Positions 11,058 through 22,398 of a DNA stretch of 35,664 bases are shown here, one piece after another. Below the pieces are notes generated by a model. That model worked only from the letters and a program-made list of their open reading frames with translations. It was not told the origin of the DNA and made no database searches. The stretch spans positions 1 to 35,664 of the forward strand of contig CAXKVV010001965.1 of the NCBI GenBank assembly GCA_964058805.1, written 5' to 3'. How positions within the stretch are numbered: the stretch's first letter is position 1; every line of letters begins with the position of its first letter. A program made the position numbers and the translations under genes. The DNA is from Schoenoplectus triqueter (Eukaryota; Streptophyta; Magnoliopsida; Poales; Cyperaceae).

Positions 11058-13108
11058 TTGTTGTTTAGCCCCCTGTATACTTGATCGTTTTGTTTGAACG
11101 GTGTAAATGGTACGGATAGTTATCACTTTGTAAATAAATTACTTGTATTTGTATACGTGAGCATGATGTAGATGTGGATTTCGGTTCAATTCTTTGTAAA
11201 AATAAAGTAGATATATGAATTATCTTATCCAAATTAAATTAATCCAGTTGTTATAATATCTATTTGCAAATCAATGTCAGATTACTAAAATTTCTATTAG
11301 TGCATATATATGAACATCCACCAAATTTTCTATATGTTCCTTTATCAATTATGTAATTTTAATTTTATTATTTGATTGTACTATTCTTATTATCTATGCA
11401 TATTATTAGTGATTTCTCTTAATCATCCAGTTTGCACTCTATTTAAATCCCTATTATTTTGATTAACGATTCTTTATTCGCAATAATATAGGATATATTT
11501 TGATTCAAACTTCTATAACAATATCCGTATATACTTAATAAGTATTGTAGAGATTATGAATGTTTATCGGATTTTGGCCGAAAAAATATAACATACATAA
11601 ATAATCATATATTAATAAAACTTTTCTATGAAATAATTTTTTTATGAAATTTTTTAATATAAATATATTTTTTAAATATTAAAACTATATTTAATAAAAA
11701 AATATTATAATTAGTTACATAATAATTCATTAAAAAATTAAAAAATAATTATTTTTTTAGTATTCAAATTGTATCTTAAAACATTATATCATCGTTTTAA
11801 ATGAAGAAAGAGAAAATTAATATGAATCATTTGATTAAGATAAATAATGAGAGAAAAATAAATCAATGATGAAAATATAAATGATATGACATAACTAAAA
11901 GAATCGAAAAACTAACTCTATTTTTAAATATATTGAATATTTAAGCACTATCTACTATTAATCCCATTTAGTATCGTACAAATTAAGTCAAATTTCTGAA
12001 AAGAGTATTGCCTTTACAAATAATAAAAAAAGTATGTGAACAATTTATAATTGCAGTACGAAATTATTATATATATAGTCAATTAAAAACATAAGCCAAC
12101 ACATGACATGCTTGTATTAAATATTTTTGTCGTACGTTAATTATATATATAATCGTTCCGTACTCCAACTATAAATTGTTGCCTTATTTTTTATTATTTG
12201 AAAAGACGTGCTCTATACTCTTTTGGGAAATTTGACTTTATACAATACTAGATGAAAAGGGTTCAAAATAGGGAATGAGTTAATTTTTTAATGGTTTGGA
12301 TCAAAATTTGTTTCAACTATTGAATTAGCAGAGATTGGAAAAAATATAAAATGAAAAATGAGTTGCATCGAGATTGGTGAAAAAATTGATCCAATAGTTC
12401 AAATAAGATTTGGAATAAATTTTAGTCTCAAGCCATTGGGAAATTAACCGGTTCCTCAAAATAGATGCTGCTCAAATATATCTATAGTACTTAATTAAGT
12501 ATATACGGATATCGTTATAGAAGTTTGAATCTAAATCTATCCAAAATTGATGCGAATAAAGAATCGTTAAACAAAATAATAAGGATCTAAGGAGAGTACA
12601 AAATGGATGATTAAGAGAAATCACTAATGATAAGCACAGGTAATAAGAATAGTTTATTAAAATAAAAAAATTACAGAATTGATAAAGGAACATGTGCATA
12701 TTAGTTAGATGTTCATAATACAGAACTAGGATACAAAATGTAAGAATATTTTGACAAAAATTATAAGAGGAAACATATAGAAAATTTGGTGGATGTTCAT
12801 ATATATATGCACTAATAGAAATTTTAATGATCTGAAATGGACTTTCGTATAAGATATTATAACAAGTGGATTAACTTAATTTGGATAAGATAATTCATAT
12901 ATCTATATTATTTTTACAATTAAAAATTGAACCGAAATCCACATCTATATCATGTTTAAATATACAAATACGAATAATTTATTTACAAATAAGATGACGC
13001 ATTTTACAGATAATACATTTGAATACGAGTATGAACAAAATGATGTATATCCGTACCTTTTACACCGATTAAACAAAAATGATTAAGATACAGGCGGCTA
13101 ATCAACAA
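11058..13108. repeat. Long inverted repeat, about 2 kb, arms about 500 and 630 bp
   Basis: The left arm (11058-11552) reads as the reverse complement of the right arm (12477-13108) for most of its length. Shared landmarks include GATGTGGATTTCGGTTCAAT, the block with ATATATGAACATCCACC, and ATATCCGTATATACTTAA. The right arm has two extra blocks missing from the left. The loop (11553-12476) contains a smaller hairpin element. No coding frame is evident. It could be a foldback transposon or an inverted duplication; its transcript would form a long double-stranded hairpin. Confidence 0.8.
11961..12264. mobile_element. MITE-like hairpin nested in the loop of the long inverted repeat
   Basis: Two arms of about 135 bp (about 11961-12095 and 12121-12264) are imperfect reverse complements. 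The left begins CCCATTTAGTATCGTAC and the right in reverse begins CCCTTTTCATCTAGTATTG. Shared inner blocks are AAGTCAAATTT, CAAATAATAAAAAA and CAATTTATA. No clear target duplication was found, so family assignment is open. Confidence 0.6.
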
Positions 13109-13191
13109 ATAAAAAAAGGGAAATATTATGGTGATACCGAAATCGATAGCAAAGTCGATACTGGCTTTAGCATTTACGTTAAATGACTTAG

Positions 13192-13356
13192 TATTTAAGT
13201 TAACATTTTTATTATTCAACTTATTTTTTATATACTTCTATCACTATTCAAGTTAAATGAGTTGGTAGTTGGTACTCAAGTTAACAATATCTATTAAAGA
13301 ATAGAAGTGTAGTACAAAATAAATTAAATAATAAGTTGTTAACTTGAATAATAAAA
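13192..13356. repeat. Degenerate hairpin repeat
   Basis: AAGTTAACA on the left and TGTTAACTT on the right bound two arms that share TTATTATTCAA and ACTTCTAT blocks in inverted order. It is probably an old MITE; the ends are poorly defined. Confidence 0.35.
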
Positions 13357-13544
13357 CAAATAACAGTGAAAATAAAAAAGTAATAAATTATTTTTTTCCT
13401 AAAATAAAATTTTATGAAATAACATAACTTGTGAAAACTTAATCGAAACAAACTCTACAGTAAATTTCACTAATTATTTTTTTACATTTTGAAAATAAAA
13501 ACAGTAACCGATAAATTAATCATTTTTTGCTTTCCCACATGCAA

Positions 13545-13845
13545 TATTTACCATACTGTTACACTAAATTTGATATTAACATACACAAAATCAAATTACA
13601 CTAAATGGAACTAAAAATTAAATTATGATATTAAAAGTTCATTACACCAATGACATTAAAATACACTAATTTACCTCAAAATTTCACTACATTTACACTA
13701 AATTTATAATCAAATGAACTAAGTTAAACTAAAATCATACTAAATTATACTAAACTACACTATGACACTAAAAATAGAACAATTTATACTTAAGTATACT
13801 AAGTAATACTAATATCACACTACATTTACAATAAATCACACTATT
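13545..13845. repeat. AT-rich tract with many scattered ACACTAA/ATACTAA motifs
   Basis: More than fifteen copies of ACACTA-like or ATACTAA-like heptamers are scattered in about 300 bp, without a fixed period. No gene is visible here. It could be the subterminal region of a decayed DNA transposon, but no terminal repeat supports that. Confidence 0.35.
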
Positions 13846-14176
13846 AATTATTTTGAATTGATTATAAAAAAAATAGTTCAGATTTTATGAAAAGAAAAAT
13901 AGTATATTGGGAAAATTGTCTGAAATTTAGATTAAGAGGTGTTTTTGGATCTTCTCTTAAAAATATGAAGCTTCATGGGATTGATTTTGAGAATGGCGTA
14001 AAAATGAATGAGATAAAATGGAAATAGGGTAAAACTCGGTTTAAGTTTGAAAATGGCGGAGGAAGAAGGACCGCAGAGGGGGAAGAAAGAGGGAGGAAGA
14101 AGAGGTCTGTGTGTTTTAGGGGGATGGAATTTAAAATTGAGTCCTAAGGACTTGAGAAGTTTCTTTAGTCCCTTAA
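13846..14176. other. Spacer with purine-rich tract, no gene recognised
   Basis: A G/A-rich stretch at about 14055-14106 precedes the hAT-like element. No open frame with known domains is visible. Confidence 0.4.
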
Positions 14177-14184
14177 AGTGGTAG

Positions 14185-14622
14185 TAGGAGTATCAATTAT
14201 TGATCCGATTCGATTCGAATCTGATCCAATCTGATATGATTCGAAAATAAATGGGTCAGGAATGAATTTAATTTTTTTTTACCCAAAACGGATCAGGTCG
14301 AGTTGAGTTCGGATCAACCCGACCCGACCCGATTAATTATTTTTTTAAAGTAATTGTGTGATTTAGTACTAATGAAAGCTAAAATATACACTAATTATAT
14401 ACTAATTAAGATTAATTATAAATTAATTAATATTTAATTGGTTAAAATTATATAAAAATAATTAATAATTAAATAATTATTTTATACGGATCGAGTTGGG
14501 TCGGGTATGGATGAAGATTTTTTGACCCGAATTTAATCGGGTCGGGTTTGGAACAGATAAAAAATAATAAAATAATATGGCCCGACCCGAACCCAACCCG
14601 ATCTGACCCATTGACACCCCTA
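14185..14622. mobile_element. hAT-like MITE with CCCGACCCGA motifs, 438 bp
   Basis: The left end is TAGGAGTATCAAT and the right end in reverse is TAGGGGTGTCAATGGG, typical of hAT-type MITEs. Flanking 8-mers AGTGGTAG (14177-14184) and CATGGTAG (14623-14630) match at 6 of 8 positions. Subterminal regions carry repeated CCCGACCCGA/TCGGGTCGGG motifs; the middle is AT-rich and non-coding. Confidence 0.78.
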
Positions 14623-14643
14623 CATGGTAGGGATATTCTTTTG

Positions 14644-15803
14644 GGGTTTGTTTAACACATGGTGGAATAGCAAAAAAATAGAATAAAATAGCTATTCCGA
14701 CGAATTAATTTGCCAAACGAATTTTAGACTAAGTAAAAGAGTGCATAAGAGTGCTAATCCGATATACCAAGTTATATGTGGTATACCGGATTAGCACTCA
14801 TCGGAATAGCGATTATTATTTGATTATGTTGTATTATATTATTATATTATGATTATGATTTATTATTATATTATTATGATGATTATTATTTATTATTATA
14901 TTAATATTATAATGATTATTTATTTATTTATTATTATATTATATTATTATAATAATAATTATTATTATTATATTAACATCACTGTTAGTATTATTATTAT
15001 ATGATTAATTTTATTATTATTATATTATAATAATTATAATGTTAGTATTATATTATTATATTATGATTATAAATATGATTATACTATTATTATATTATTA
15101 TTATATGATTATGATTATTATTATTATTTTATTATTATATTATTATTATATTATGATTATGGTTATATTATTATGATTATGACTATAATTATTATTACTT
15201 ATTATTATTACTTATTATTATTTTTATTTTATTATTATTTTATATTATATTATTACATAATGATTATAATTATAATTTTTCTTATTATATAATTATATGA
15301 TTATGATTACGACAATGATTATTATTATCATGATTATGATTATTATTTTATTATTATTTGATTATATTATATTATATGATTATATTATTATTATATTAAT
15401 AGAATTGTGATTATTTATTATTATATTATTATGATTATGATTATAATTATAATTTTTTATTATTATATTATTATTATATTATTATTATGTTTATATTTCA
15501 ATTATATTATTATGATTACAATTATAAATATTATTATTTATTATGATTATGATTATGAATTATGATAATTTTTTTATTATATTATCATTATTATTATTAC
15601 TATTATTATTATTTTACTATTATCATCATCATCATCATTGTTAGTATCATGATTATCTCTATTTTAACTATTCTGATTAACAACTGTCAAATGATATTTT
15701 CACTCTTCCGAATAGTCAAGAATACTACTTTTCTGCCACTCTTCTAAAAATACACTATTTTTTCACTCTTCCAAAGTTATTTCGTAATTTGCCAAACGAA
15801 CCC
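14644..15803 (+). mobile_element. Non-autonomous PIF/Harbinger-like element with AT-trinucleotide core, copy 2
   Basis: Ends GGGTTTGTTTAACA and TTTGCCAAACGAACCC form a terminal inverted repeat, flanked by the direct triplet TTG (14641-14643 and 15804-15806). The left arm (to about 14820) and right arm (15660-15803) match copy 1; the core is about 840 bp of ATT/ATG-type triplets. It lies 21 bp after the hAT-like element. No transposase is encoded. Confidence 0.75.
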
Positions 15804-15806
15804 TTG

Positions 15807-16482
15807 TGATTGTGTGTGTGGTTGACTTATTTTGAATAAGGAACTAAGAAAAATTCACGTTTCCTTTGATTTTTTTTCTCAAAGACCGAGTAAAATATTC
15901 GGTTCTTTCTAATAAATTTCGTGAGAATGTGCAAAATAAAATTCATCTTTTCTAAAAATAAGTCGGCTCGAAATTTGAAAGAGAAATCTTTCATGAACAC
16001 CTTTAAATTTGAGTCATCTACACTACAGTTTTAACTTCAAAAAAGAACACACAATTACTTTAAATTATGTTTTCTTCCGCTTTTATTTTTTTTAATTCTC
16101 ATTTTGCAGTGATAATTCTGATTTCATAACTTTGGAGAAAAGGTTTTCGAAGATCCTTGTTTCAAGCAATATGATAATTTTTGAGGGAAAACAATGAACA
16201 AAAAGTTAATTTGAATTGTTAACGAGGAGCGCTTCACAAGAGGTGAAGAGCATAGGAGGGAATGAAAGGGGTGAAATTTGAATTGTTGCTCCACAAAAAT
16301 TTTAGGCAGAATTTCAGATATACTCTTCTAAAACTTCAAAATTATGTATTTTTCATCTAAAATTCATAATATCATATTTACCCTCTTGAACTATTATAAC
16401 TGTCATATTTATCCAATATAATATTTTTTTCAATTAGACTAATTTGTACTTGTAATTTATTATTAAAAAATAAGAATTTGTG
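15807..16482. other. AT-rich spacer, no gene recognised
   Basis: No coding frame, RNA or clear repeat end is visible. TCATATTTACCC-like stretches at about 16368-16420 recall the subterminal parts of old transposons but cannot be assigned. Confidence 0.35.
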
Positions 16483-16710
16483 TTATGGTGTTATATATAG
16501 CATAGATCATCTCCGTACTATGAATTATTTTTTATTTTTAAAACCTAAATGGTCGATCTGAACTGCTCAAATAATGTAATATCATTTTAAATAGTTAAAA
16601 AATAAATAAATTTAATTATTTTGAGTCATCAAAAAAATAATTTTTTTAACCATCTACAAATTATAAAAAATAAAAAGAATATAAAATTTAATCCCAACAG
16701 TAAAATATTA
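16483..16710. mobile_element. Degenerate partial copy of the CTATGGTG foldback MITE
   Basis: TTATGGTGTTATATATAGCA followed by a GGTCGATCTGAACTGCTCAA stretch aligns with the left arm of the foldback element at 16801-17190. The right-hand terminus is not recognisable, so the copy is truncated or decayed. Confidence 0.45.
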
Positions 16711-16772
16711 AAGACCTTTCTTTGTCAATTGACGCGGTGTTAAAAAAAATGCAAATAAAACCCTCACAGAAT

Positions 16773-17194
16773 TATATATATATAGAGAGAGAGAATTAGG
16801 CTATGGTGTTTTGCAAAGCATAAGAGCATTGTGTGCTTTGTGCTCTATTATTAATTTTAAATCAGAAATGATCGATCCAAACCGCTCAATCTAATCTCCA
16901 TATTCAAATCTATTAGTAAACCAAATTTTATATATTTTGGAATTTATTTGCTATTTTTTTTGGATAGAGGGAAAACCATCATTTTTGGATGAACCAGAAT
17001 TCTCAGATTAAATCATTTTCTCCTCATCAGAAAAAAATAGCAAAAAATTCTAAAAAATATAAAATTTGGTTTACTAATAGATTTTTATATGAAGATTAGA
17101 TTGAACGGTTCGGATCGATTATTTCTAAATTGAAATTAAAAATAGAATGCAAAGCACATAACGCCTCTGTGCTTTGCAAAGCACCATAGTCGAA

Positions 17195-17198
<4 letters not shown>
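16773..17198. mobile_element. Foldback MITE (CTATGGTG ends) flanked by (TA)n/(GA)n
   Basis: Left CTATGGTGTTTTGCAAAGCA (from 16801) pairs with right GCTTTGCAAAGCACCATAG (to 17190); the arms, about 190 bp each, share GATCGATCCAAACCG and CCAAATTTTATATATTTT-type blocks in inverted order. The inverted symmetry continues outward: TATATAGAGAGAGAGAATT on the left mirrors the CGAACTCTATATAT side on the right. Non-coding. Confidence 0.78.

Positions 17199-17231
<33 letters not shown>
17198..17231. repeat. (AT)n microsatellite between two foldback MITEs
   Basis: About 34 bp of uninterrupted AT dinucleotides join the right end of one foldback element to the left end of the next. Confidence 0.9.
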
Positions 17232-17233
<2 letters not shown>

Positions 17234-17234
<1 letters not shown>

Positions 17235-17631
17235 GAGTAATGCTATGGTGCTTCGCAAAGTAAAAAAAATTTTGTGCTTCGCGTCCGTATCTCAAATTTA
17301 AAAATTCAAACGGCCGATCCAAACCGTTGAACATCATCTTCATATTGAAATATCCTTGGAGATCAAATTTTATATTTTTTGAATTATTTTGATATTTTTT
17401 AGATGGGTACAAAGTTTGTTGATCTAAAGATTTCTGCACCATCCAAAACAAGCGACTTTGTACCCATCTAAAAAATATCAAAAAAATTCAAAAAAATATA
17501 AATTTTGATCTCCAAGGATATTTCAATATGAAGATGATGCTCAACGGTTTGGATCGGCCGTTTGAACTTTTAAATTCGAGATACGGACGCGAAGCACAAA
17601 AACTTTTTTGCTTCGCGAAGCACCATAGCAT

Positions 17632-17634
<3 letters not shown>
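17234..17634. mobile_element. Near-perfect foldback MITE (CTATGGTGCTTCGC ends)
   Basis: AGTAATGCTATGGTGCTTCG on the left is mirrored by CGAAGCACCATAGCATTACT on the right. Arms of about 185 bp pair with few mismatches around a short loop near 17425-17450. The inner palindromic block CGGCCGATCCAAACCG is shared with the neighbouring family. The near identity of the arms suggests a recent insertion. The minus-strand frame seen here is a product of the palindrome, not a gene. Confidence 0.85.

Positions 17635-17682
<48 letters not shown>
17635..17682. repeat. (TA)n microsatellite
   Basis: About 48 bp of uninterrupted TA dinucleotides directly follow the right end of the foldback MITE. Confidence 0.92.
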
Positions 17683-17683
<1 letters not shown>

Positions 17684-18117
17684 CAAGTAAGATGGGGTCC
17701 ATTTGTAGGGGTATGGCTAGGGCCATAGGGCCTAGGCTCTTGGATAAGGGTGGAACTGTCGTTCTGCGTTAATTATGCATTTATGCTTCGCCCACTCACC
17801 AATCACCAGTTCACCACCACTCAACCACTGCTATATATTACTATATTTGGCATTTAGGCTAGTTACAGTTACACTGTTTTCTTCTTTAAAATAATAATAA
17901 TAATAATAATAATAATAAGAGAAGTTATGCACTGCAAAATTCAGAGCATTAAGTAGAAAAAAAATCTCTCGATTTGTTTCGGGTTTTTCTACAAATGCTT
18001 AATTATGACTATGTGAAAATTGAAAATCAATTACATTTATTCATCTTAGCGGTGAAGAAAGAGACAAGAACCGGATATTTCTAGTTCTGCGCGCATCAGA
18101 GAACATTTCCAAACCAA
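17683..18117. other. Spacer with an (AAT)n tract, no gene recognised
   Basis: A run of AAT triplets lies at about 17888-17920. The remainder shows no coding frame or repeat end. Confidence 0.45.
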
Positions 18118-18125
18118 GAATAGGT

Positions 18126-18513
18126 GGATTTTTTACTTAAACGATTCAAAAACAGATCTTAACTATAGAGACGGTCTAAGAGCAAATTTATTTTCACAAA
18201 TAGTCTAATAAAGGGCGTGAGTTCAACTCACACCCTTAAAACGTTATTTTCTCTGCCCGCCCGCTGTCCAAACAAAAGAGAGCAAAATGACCCAAAAGAT
18301 GTGAGTTGAACTCACGCCCTTTAAATCTACATATCGTATTTATATCATTTTTTTTCACTTTCGGTATTTTTGAAAGATAACAATCAGAGTGTTCGGACAG
18401 ACAAAATGAAAATTTAAGGACGTAAGTTGGACTCACGACTTTATTTAGACCTTTTGTGAAAATAATTTTACTCTAAAATTGATTTCGCAATTAGACTTTT
18501 AAGTAAAAAGTCC
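18126..18513. mobile_element. Foldback element with three palindromic GTGAGTTNAACTCAC units
   Basis: The ends GGATTTTTTACTTAAACG and, in reverse, GGACTTTTTACTTAAAAG are flanked by 8-mers GAATAGGT (18118-18125) and GAATACGT (18514-18521), matching at 7 of 8 positions, as for hAT-type MITEs. Inside the arms (blocks TTATTTTCACAAA and AGTCTAA), the palindrome GTGAGTTCAACTCAC occurs at about 18219, again with one change at about 18301, and in degenerate form (GTAAGTTGGACTCAC) at about 18422. Non-coding. Confidence 0.75.
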
Positions 18514-18521
18514 GAATACGT

Positions 18522-18774
18522 AAATTAACTGATTCTGTCACATGCAACACAGTCCTGAGTTGTCCATATTATTATTATATTTCCAGGCAATGTAGGACAG
18601 TCCGACACACCCTTTGATAAGCACCAACAACCGAGCATTATGAGAATCTCGCTAAAGTTTCTGTCCTTATTTTTATTTGTTGATTAGCTATCTATATATA
18701 TTTAATCAATTTCTTTAAAGATATGATGTTAATACAGTGCCTCCCTCATGCTTCACCTAACCATTGCTATACAT
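18522..18774. other. Short spacer, no gene recognised
   Basis: No coding frame, RNA or repeat end is visible between the foldback element and the rearranged AT-core element. Confidence 0.4.
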
Positions 18775-19272
18775 GAGCTCTGTTTTTCAAATTAAGAAAT
18801 AATTTTGGGAGAATTATAATTTTAAAAGAGTAATAAAATAATATATTTTTGAAAGAGTTGCAGAAGAGTGATATTTTTTTATTATTCAGAAGAGGAAAAA
18901 TATTGTTTGATAGTTGTTAATCAGAATAGTTAAAATATGAATAATTATGATACTAATAATGATGATGATAATAATGATAATAAAATAATAATGATAATAA
19001 TGATAATGATGATATAATAATAATAATAATAATAAAATAATGATCATAATCCATAATCATAATAAATAATAATATTCATAATTGTAATCATAATAATATA
19101 ATAAAAATATAAACATAATCATAATATAATAATATAATAATAAAAAATATAAATATAATCATAATGATAACACGAATAAGGATTAGCACTCTTCCGCACT
19201 CTTATTATTATTATCATCATCATTGTTAGTATCATAATTATTCATATTTTAACTATTTTGATTAACAACTGT
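18775..19272 (-). mobile_element. Rearranged, palindromic remnant of the AT-core PIF-like element
   Basis: The start aligns with the reverse-oriented copy at 24544. After a short triplet core, a piece of the opposite arm appears (GGATTAGCACTCTTCCGCACT, about 19171-19192), then immediately the first arm in inverted orientation: AATCAGAATAGTTAAAATATG-like sequence at about 18927 is mirrored at about 19228-19260. The other terminal repeat is missing. Confidence 0.6.
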
Positions 19273-19275
19273 AAT

Positions 19276-19974
19276 CTATTTACTTTGTTCTTATTCTTAT
19301 TCATGTATTATCTATAAAAATCTATTATATTTGTTTGTCAATAAATTATTTATATAGTTTTGTTTATATATGCGTGAAAATAGTGCCGGTATGAATATCG
19401 TATTGATTTGAATTTCGAAATGATATGGATATCTTAATTATTTTTATCCAAAAAAGAATCTGATATTTTAAGTTTCAACTAGGAAGACAATATCAAATTA
19501 TTAGAATTTCTTTCAACGTATATTTTCTTTTAATTGTTGTTAAAATATCCTTCAGTTTTATATACTTGTTAAGTTGTTATCTATTATGTTTCATGAGGAT
19601 CCAACTAGATTTGTACAGGCGGCTACGCCAATTTGTAACATTTGCTTCAATTAAATTTACCACGCTCTTCGCCTGCCACTAAAAAAAATTATAAGATTAT
19701 GGGCACCGCTTTTCGATCATTAAAAGAAATTTAATTGAGTCAAATATCTATAATTGGCGTACGAATTTCGTGTAAACCCTTCAAAAAAAATCTCAAAATT
19801 ACATATTTTCCCCTCTAGAATTCATAATTGCCGTATGCATTTCTAATGATTTTGGGATCAGATGCCGTCCCTTCCCAACCTACTAAGACAAGTAAATTTC
19901 AAATCATAGGTACATGCAGCCAATACATTCATTGTTGGGTTGTCTTTTCTGCCACGATATGAAGGAGCTTTTTT
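19276..19974. other. AT-rich spacer, no gene recognised
   Basis: No domain, RNA or clear repeat end is visible. Confidence 0.4.
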
Positions 19975-19982
19975 AAACCAAC

Positions 19983-20331
19983 AGTTTTTAGTAATAATAA
20001 ATTTTATTAAATTAATATTATTAAAAATAAGAGTGAGAAACGTAAAATTTCAAATATACGAATGACAGCGCGCCACCGCCAATGGTGCGGACGAAACGTG
20101 CCACTGTCAGTGGCGCGTTTCGTCCAAACCCCGCGCAAGTGAGATGGAGAGGCGCTGCGCGTTTATACATATAATAAGCAAACGCGCCACTGTCAGTGGC
20201 GCGTTTCGTAAAAATAATGAAACGCACCACTGCCAGTGGCGCGCTGCATTCATATATTTGAAATTTTACTTTTCTCACTCTTATTTTTAATAATATTAAT
20301 TTAATAAAACTTATTATTACTAAAAATTGTA
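19983..20331. mobile_element. Foldback element with a GC-rich core of repeated GCGCCACTG palindromes
   Basis: AT-rich outer arms of about 90 bp (about 19985-20073 and 20238-20326) are almost exact reverse complements. The likely target repeats are AAACCAAC (19975-19982) and GAACCAAC (20332-20339). The core, much richer in GC than its surroundings, holds four palindromic units (about 20067-20091, 20095-20124, 20180-20209, 20219-20247); the best is GCGCCACTGTCAGTGGCGC. The spanning minus-strand frame (20021-20353) is a by-product of the palindromes. Confidence 0.82.
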
Positions 20332-20339
20332 GAACCAAC

Positions 20340-20932
20340 TCTTGCTCTGACATGTGTGCAATAATAGCACCGACACAATCCTGTGATTAAATAATTTTTA
20401 AAGAATTTTAAAGTACAGATAAGAAGTAAAAATTTGTGCGGTGCAAGGTATGTTTCTCGACTTACATTATATTTATTATTTTATATTTCCTTCAAATCAT
20501 GGAAAATATGTAATTTAATCTTTATCCATTTAAAATAGGGCAACGCATATAGCTAATTAATACTTCACATCTAGAATTAAATTAAACCATAAATTCCAAC
20601 TTTACAAAAAATGAATTTGAAATGTATATCTCCATTCAAGTGACTTGCACTTTATTTAATGCACCTGGTAGGTCAATTTTATTTATTATGCGCACCGCAT
20701 CATTTTTTCATAACACTAAAGGATTTCTAATTATAAAATATAAACAATTCTATGCTTATAAATATATTTTAAAGTATAATAATGAGTCGAATATCATGTA
20801 TTGGGTACGAAAAATTCATTTCTTATAAATCTAACGAAGATCACAGCCTCTGGTGAGATGTGACTTCAAAACCACATCAAAGCATAATATATAAAAGTTT
20901 TCTTTGTGCATTTCATGAAGATACTTAAAGTA

Positions 20933-20992
<60 letters not shown>

Positions 20993-22398
20993 TAGTGAAC
21001 ATCATGGAATTCGTTAACAAAGACTATCTCATGGTAAAACAAGTTAATATTTACAAATAAGATAAATTTGTTGGAAATAATAATAAAACAGAGTCTACAT
21101 TTAGGTTATAAACTATATGAATTCCATACAGGTCGTAAAAAAAAGCATAGGAGGTTGATATCAACTTTATATCAAAGATAAGTATATTTTAAAATAAATC
21201 AGGTTGAGAAATATTAAGATGATAATTGGAGCTACGTATGGCTATTTAATAGCTCATCCAACTCATTACATGACACTTAAAAGCAATATTTTAGTTGAAA
21301 ATAAATAGCCCAAATATAAGAAAAACTATTTTGGTGTTACAATACAATGCCACCAAAAAAAAATTGTCTTTAATAATCATTACACCACAATAAAAATCTT
21401 ATATCCCCGAAGCAAGTTCGTGAGCTCTAATATTCATACGACATCAACATCGAAGCTTTCATACTTGAAAATGATCATTTTACTTTGACTGAATCATCTG
21501 CACAATCTGATGACTTTAACAAGTTATTTACACCTCCTCTTATTGGCTGTTGTATAAGAACAAAACCAAGGATGTATTAGTTTCTATGTCATAAATTAAC
21601 TATTTGGCCTACTTGTCCTTGCCATGTCAGAATAAACAGACCAAATGGACAAAAAAAAAGATACACTGCTTTGAGTTATGTTCAAATTTTTATTGGCCGA
21701 AAAAGTGTGACCATACATCTTAAAACACAAAATACTCTTACCCACCAAAATTTATTTCTATGTAATTAAGCCATATCTAGTTTGCAAGGTACAACACGCT
21801 TGACCATCATAGATGTCAATTAAATATCTAGGTTGAGTTCCCGCCAAAAAAAGCATAATACTATTTGTCCTTCCTTATCCACCTACACAAGCAAAGAATA
21901 TATTGCAGCAAAATGAATATTCTTATAAGAGAGAAGAACAAAGCCTAAATGACATAAACAATACATCAAGAGATTGACATTGTTGTCTCAGTTTAGTATT
22001 TGTGGCAAAATAAAAAATTAAGATTGATCTAATGTGCAAGTTTACTAATCTATTTTCATTATATATCTTAAATGATAAACTTATACTTTTATGTCAAAAA
22101 CATGAAATGCCTATGTTATACAAATTTTATGCATATTTTCACTAACTTTCAGATCATGAAAATCCATAAAAAAATCATATACGAATTAAAAAGAAATTAT
22201 CTATGACAGGTATGATAAGACCAAAAAAAACACAAACTGCCATCTTTCATTAGTGTTTTTGTATGTGAAATGTTATCTCAATAGAAATGTAAAAGTAGTT
22301 GTGAAAAAATGCACAAAGCAAACATGATTCATGTTTCCACTTACTTTGAGAAATAATGACTATAAACTCTGAAAATAGTAAAACACTTCTAGACGAGC
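20340..22398. other. AT-rich region with an (AAT)n microsatellite, no gene recognised
   Basis: No domain or RNA gene is visible. A perfect AAT/ATA microsatellite occupies about 20932-20988. The composition from about 21350 onward resembles introns or untranslated sequence of a gene, but no exon could be supported. Confidence 0.4.
20932..20988. repeat. (AAT)n microsatellite
   Basis: About 57 bp of uninterrupted AAT triplets. Confidence 0.92.

Noticed and set aside
17197..17481. 94-codon minus-strand frame
   Set aside because: It runs through a foldback MITE arm and into (TA)n; both strands are open because the sequence is palindromic.
18214..18325. GAGTTCAACTC motifs resembling a tRNA T-arm
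   Set aside because: No acceptor stem, D-arm or anticodon arm can be built around them; they are palindromes of a foldback element.
20021..20353. 110-codon minus-strand frame with repeated Ala-Pro-Leu/Asp-Ser-Gly pieces
   Set aside because: The repeats are translations of the GCGCCACTG palindromes in a foldback element; there is no sign of selection for a protein.
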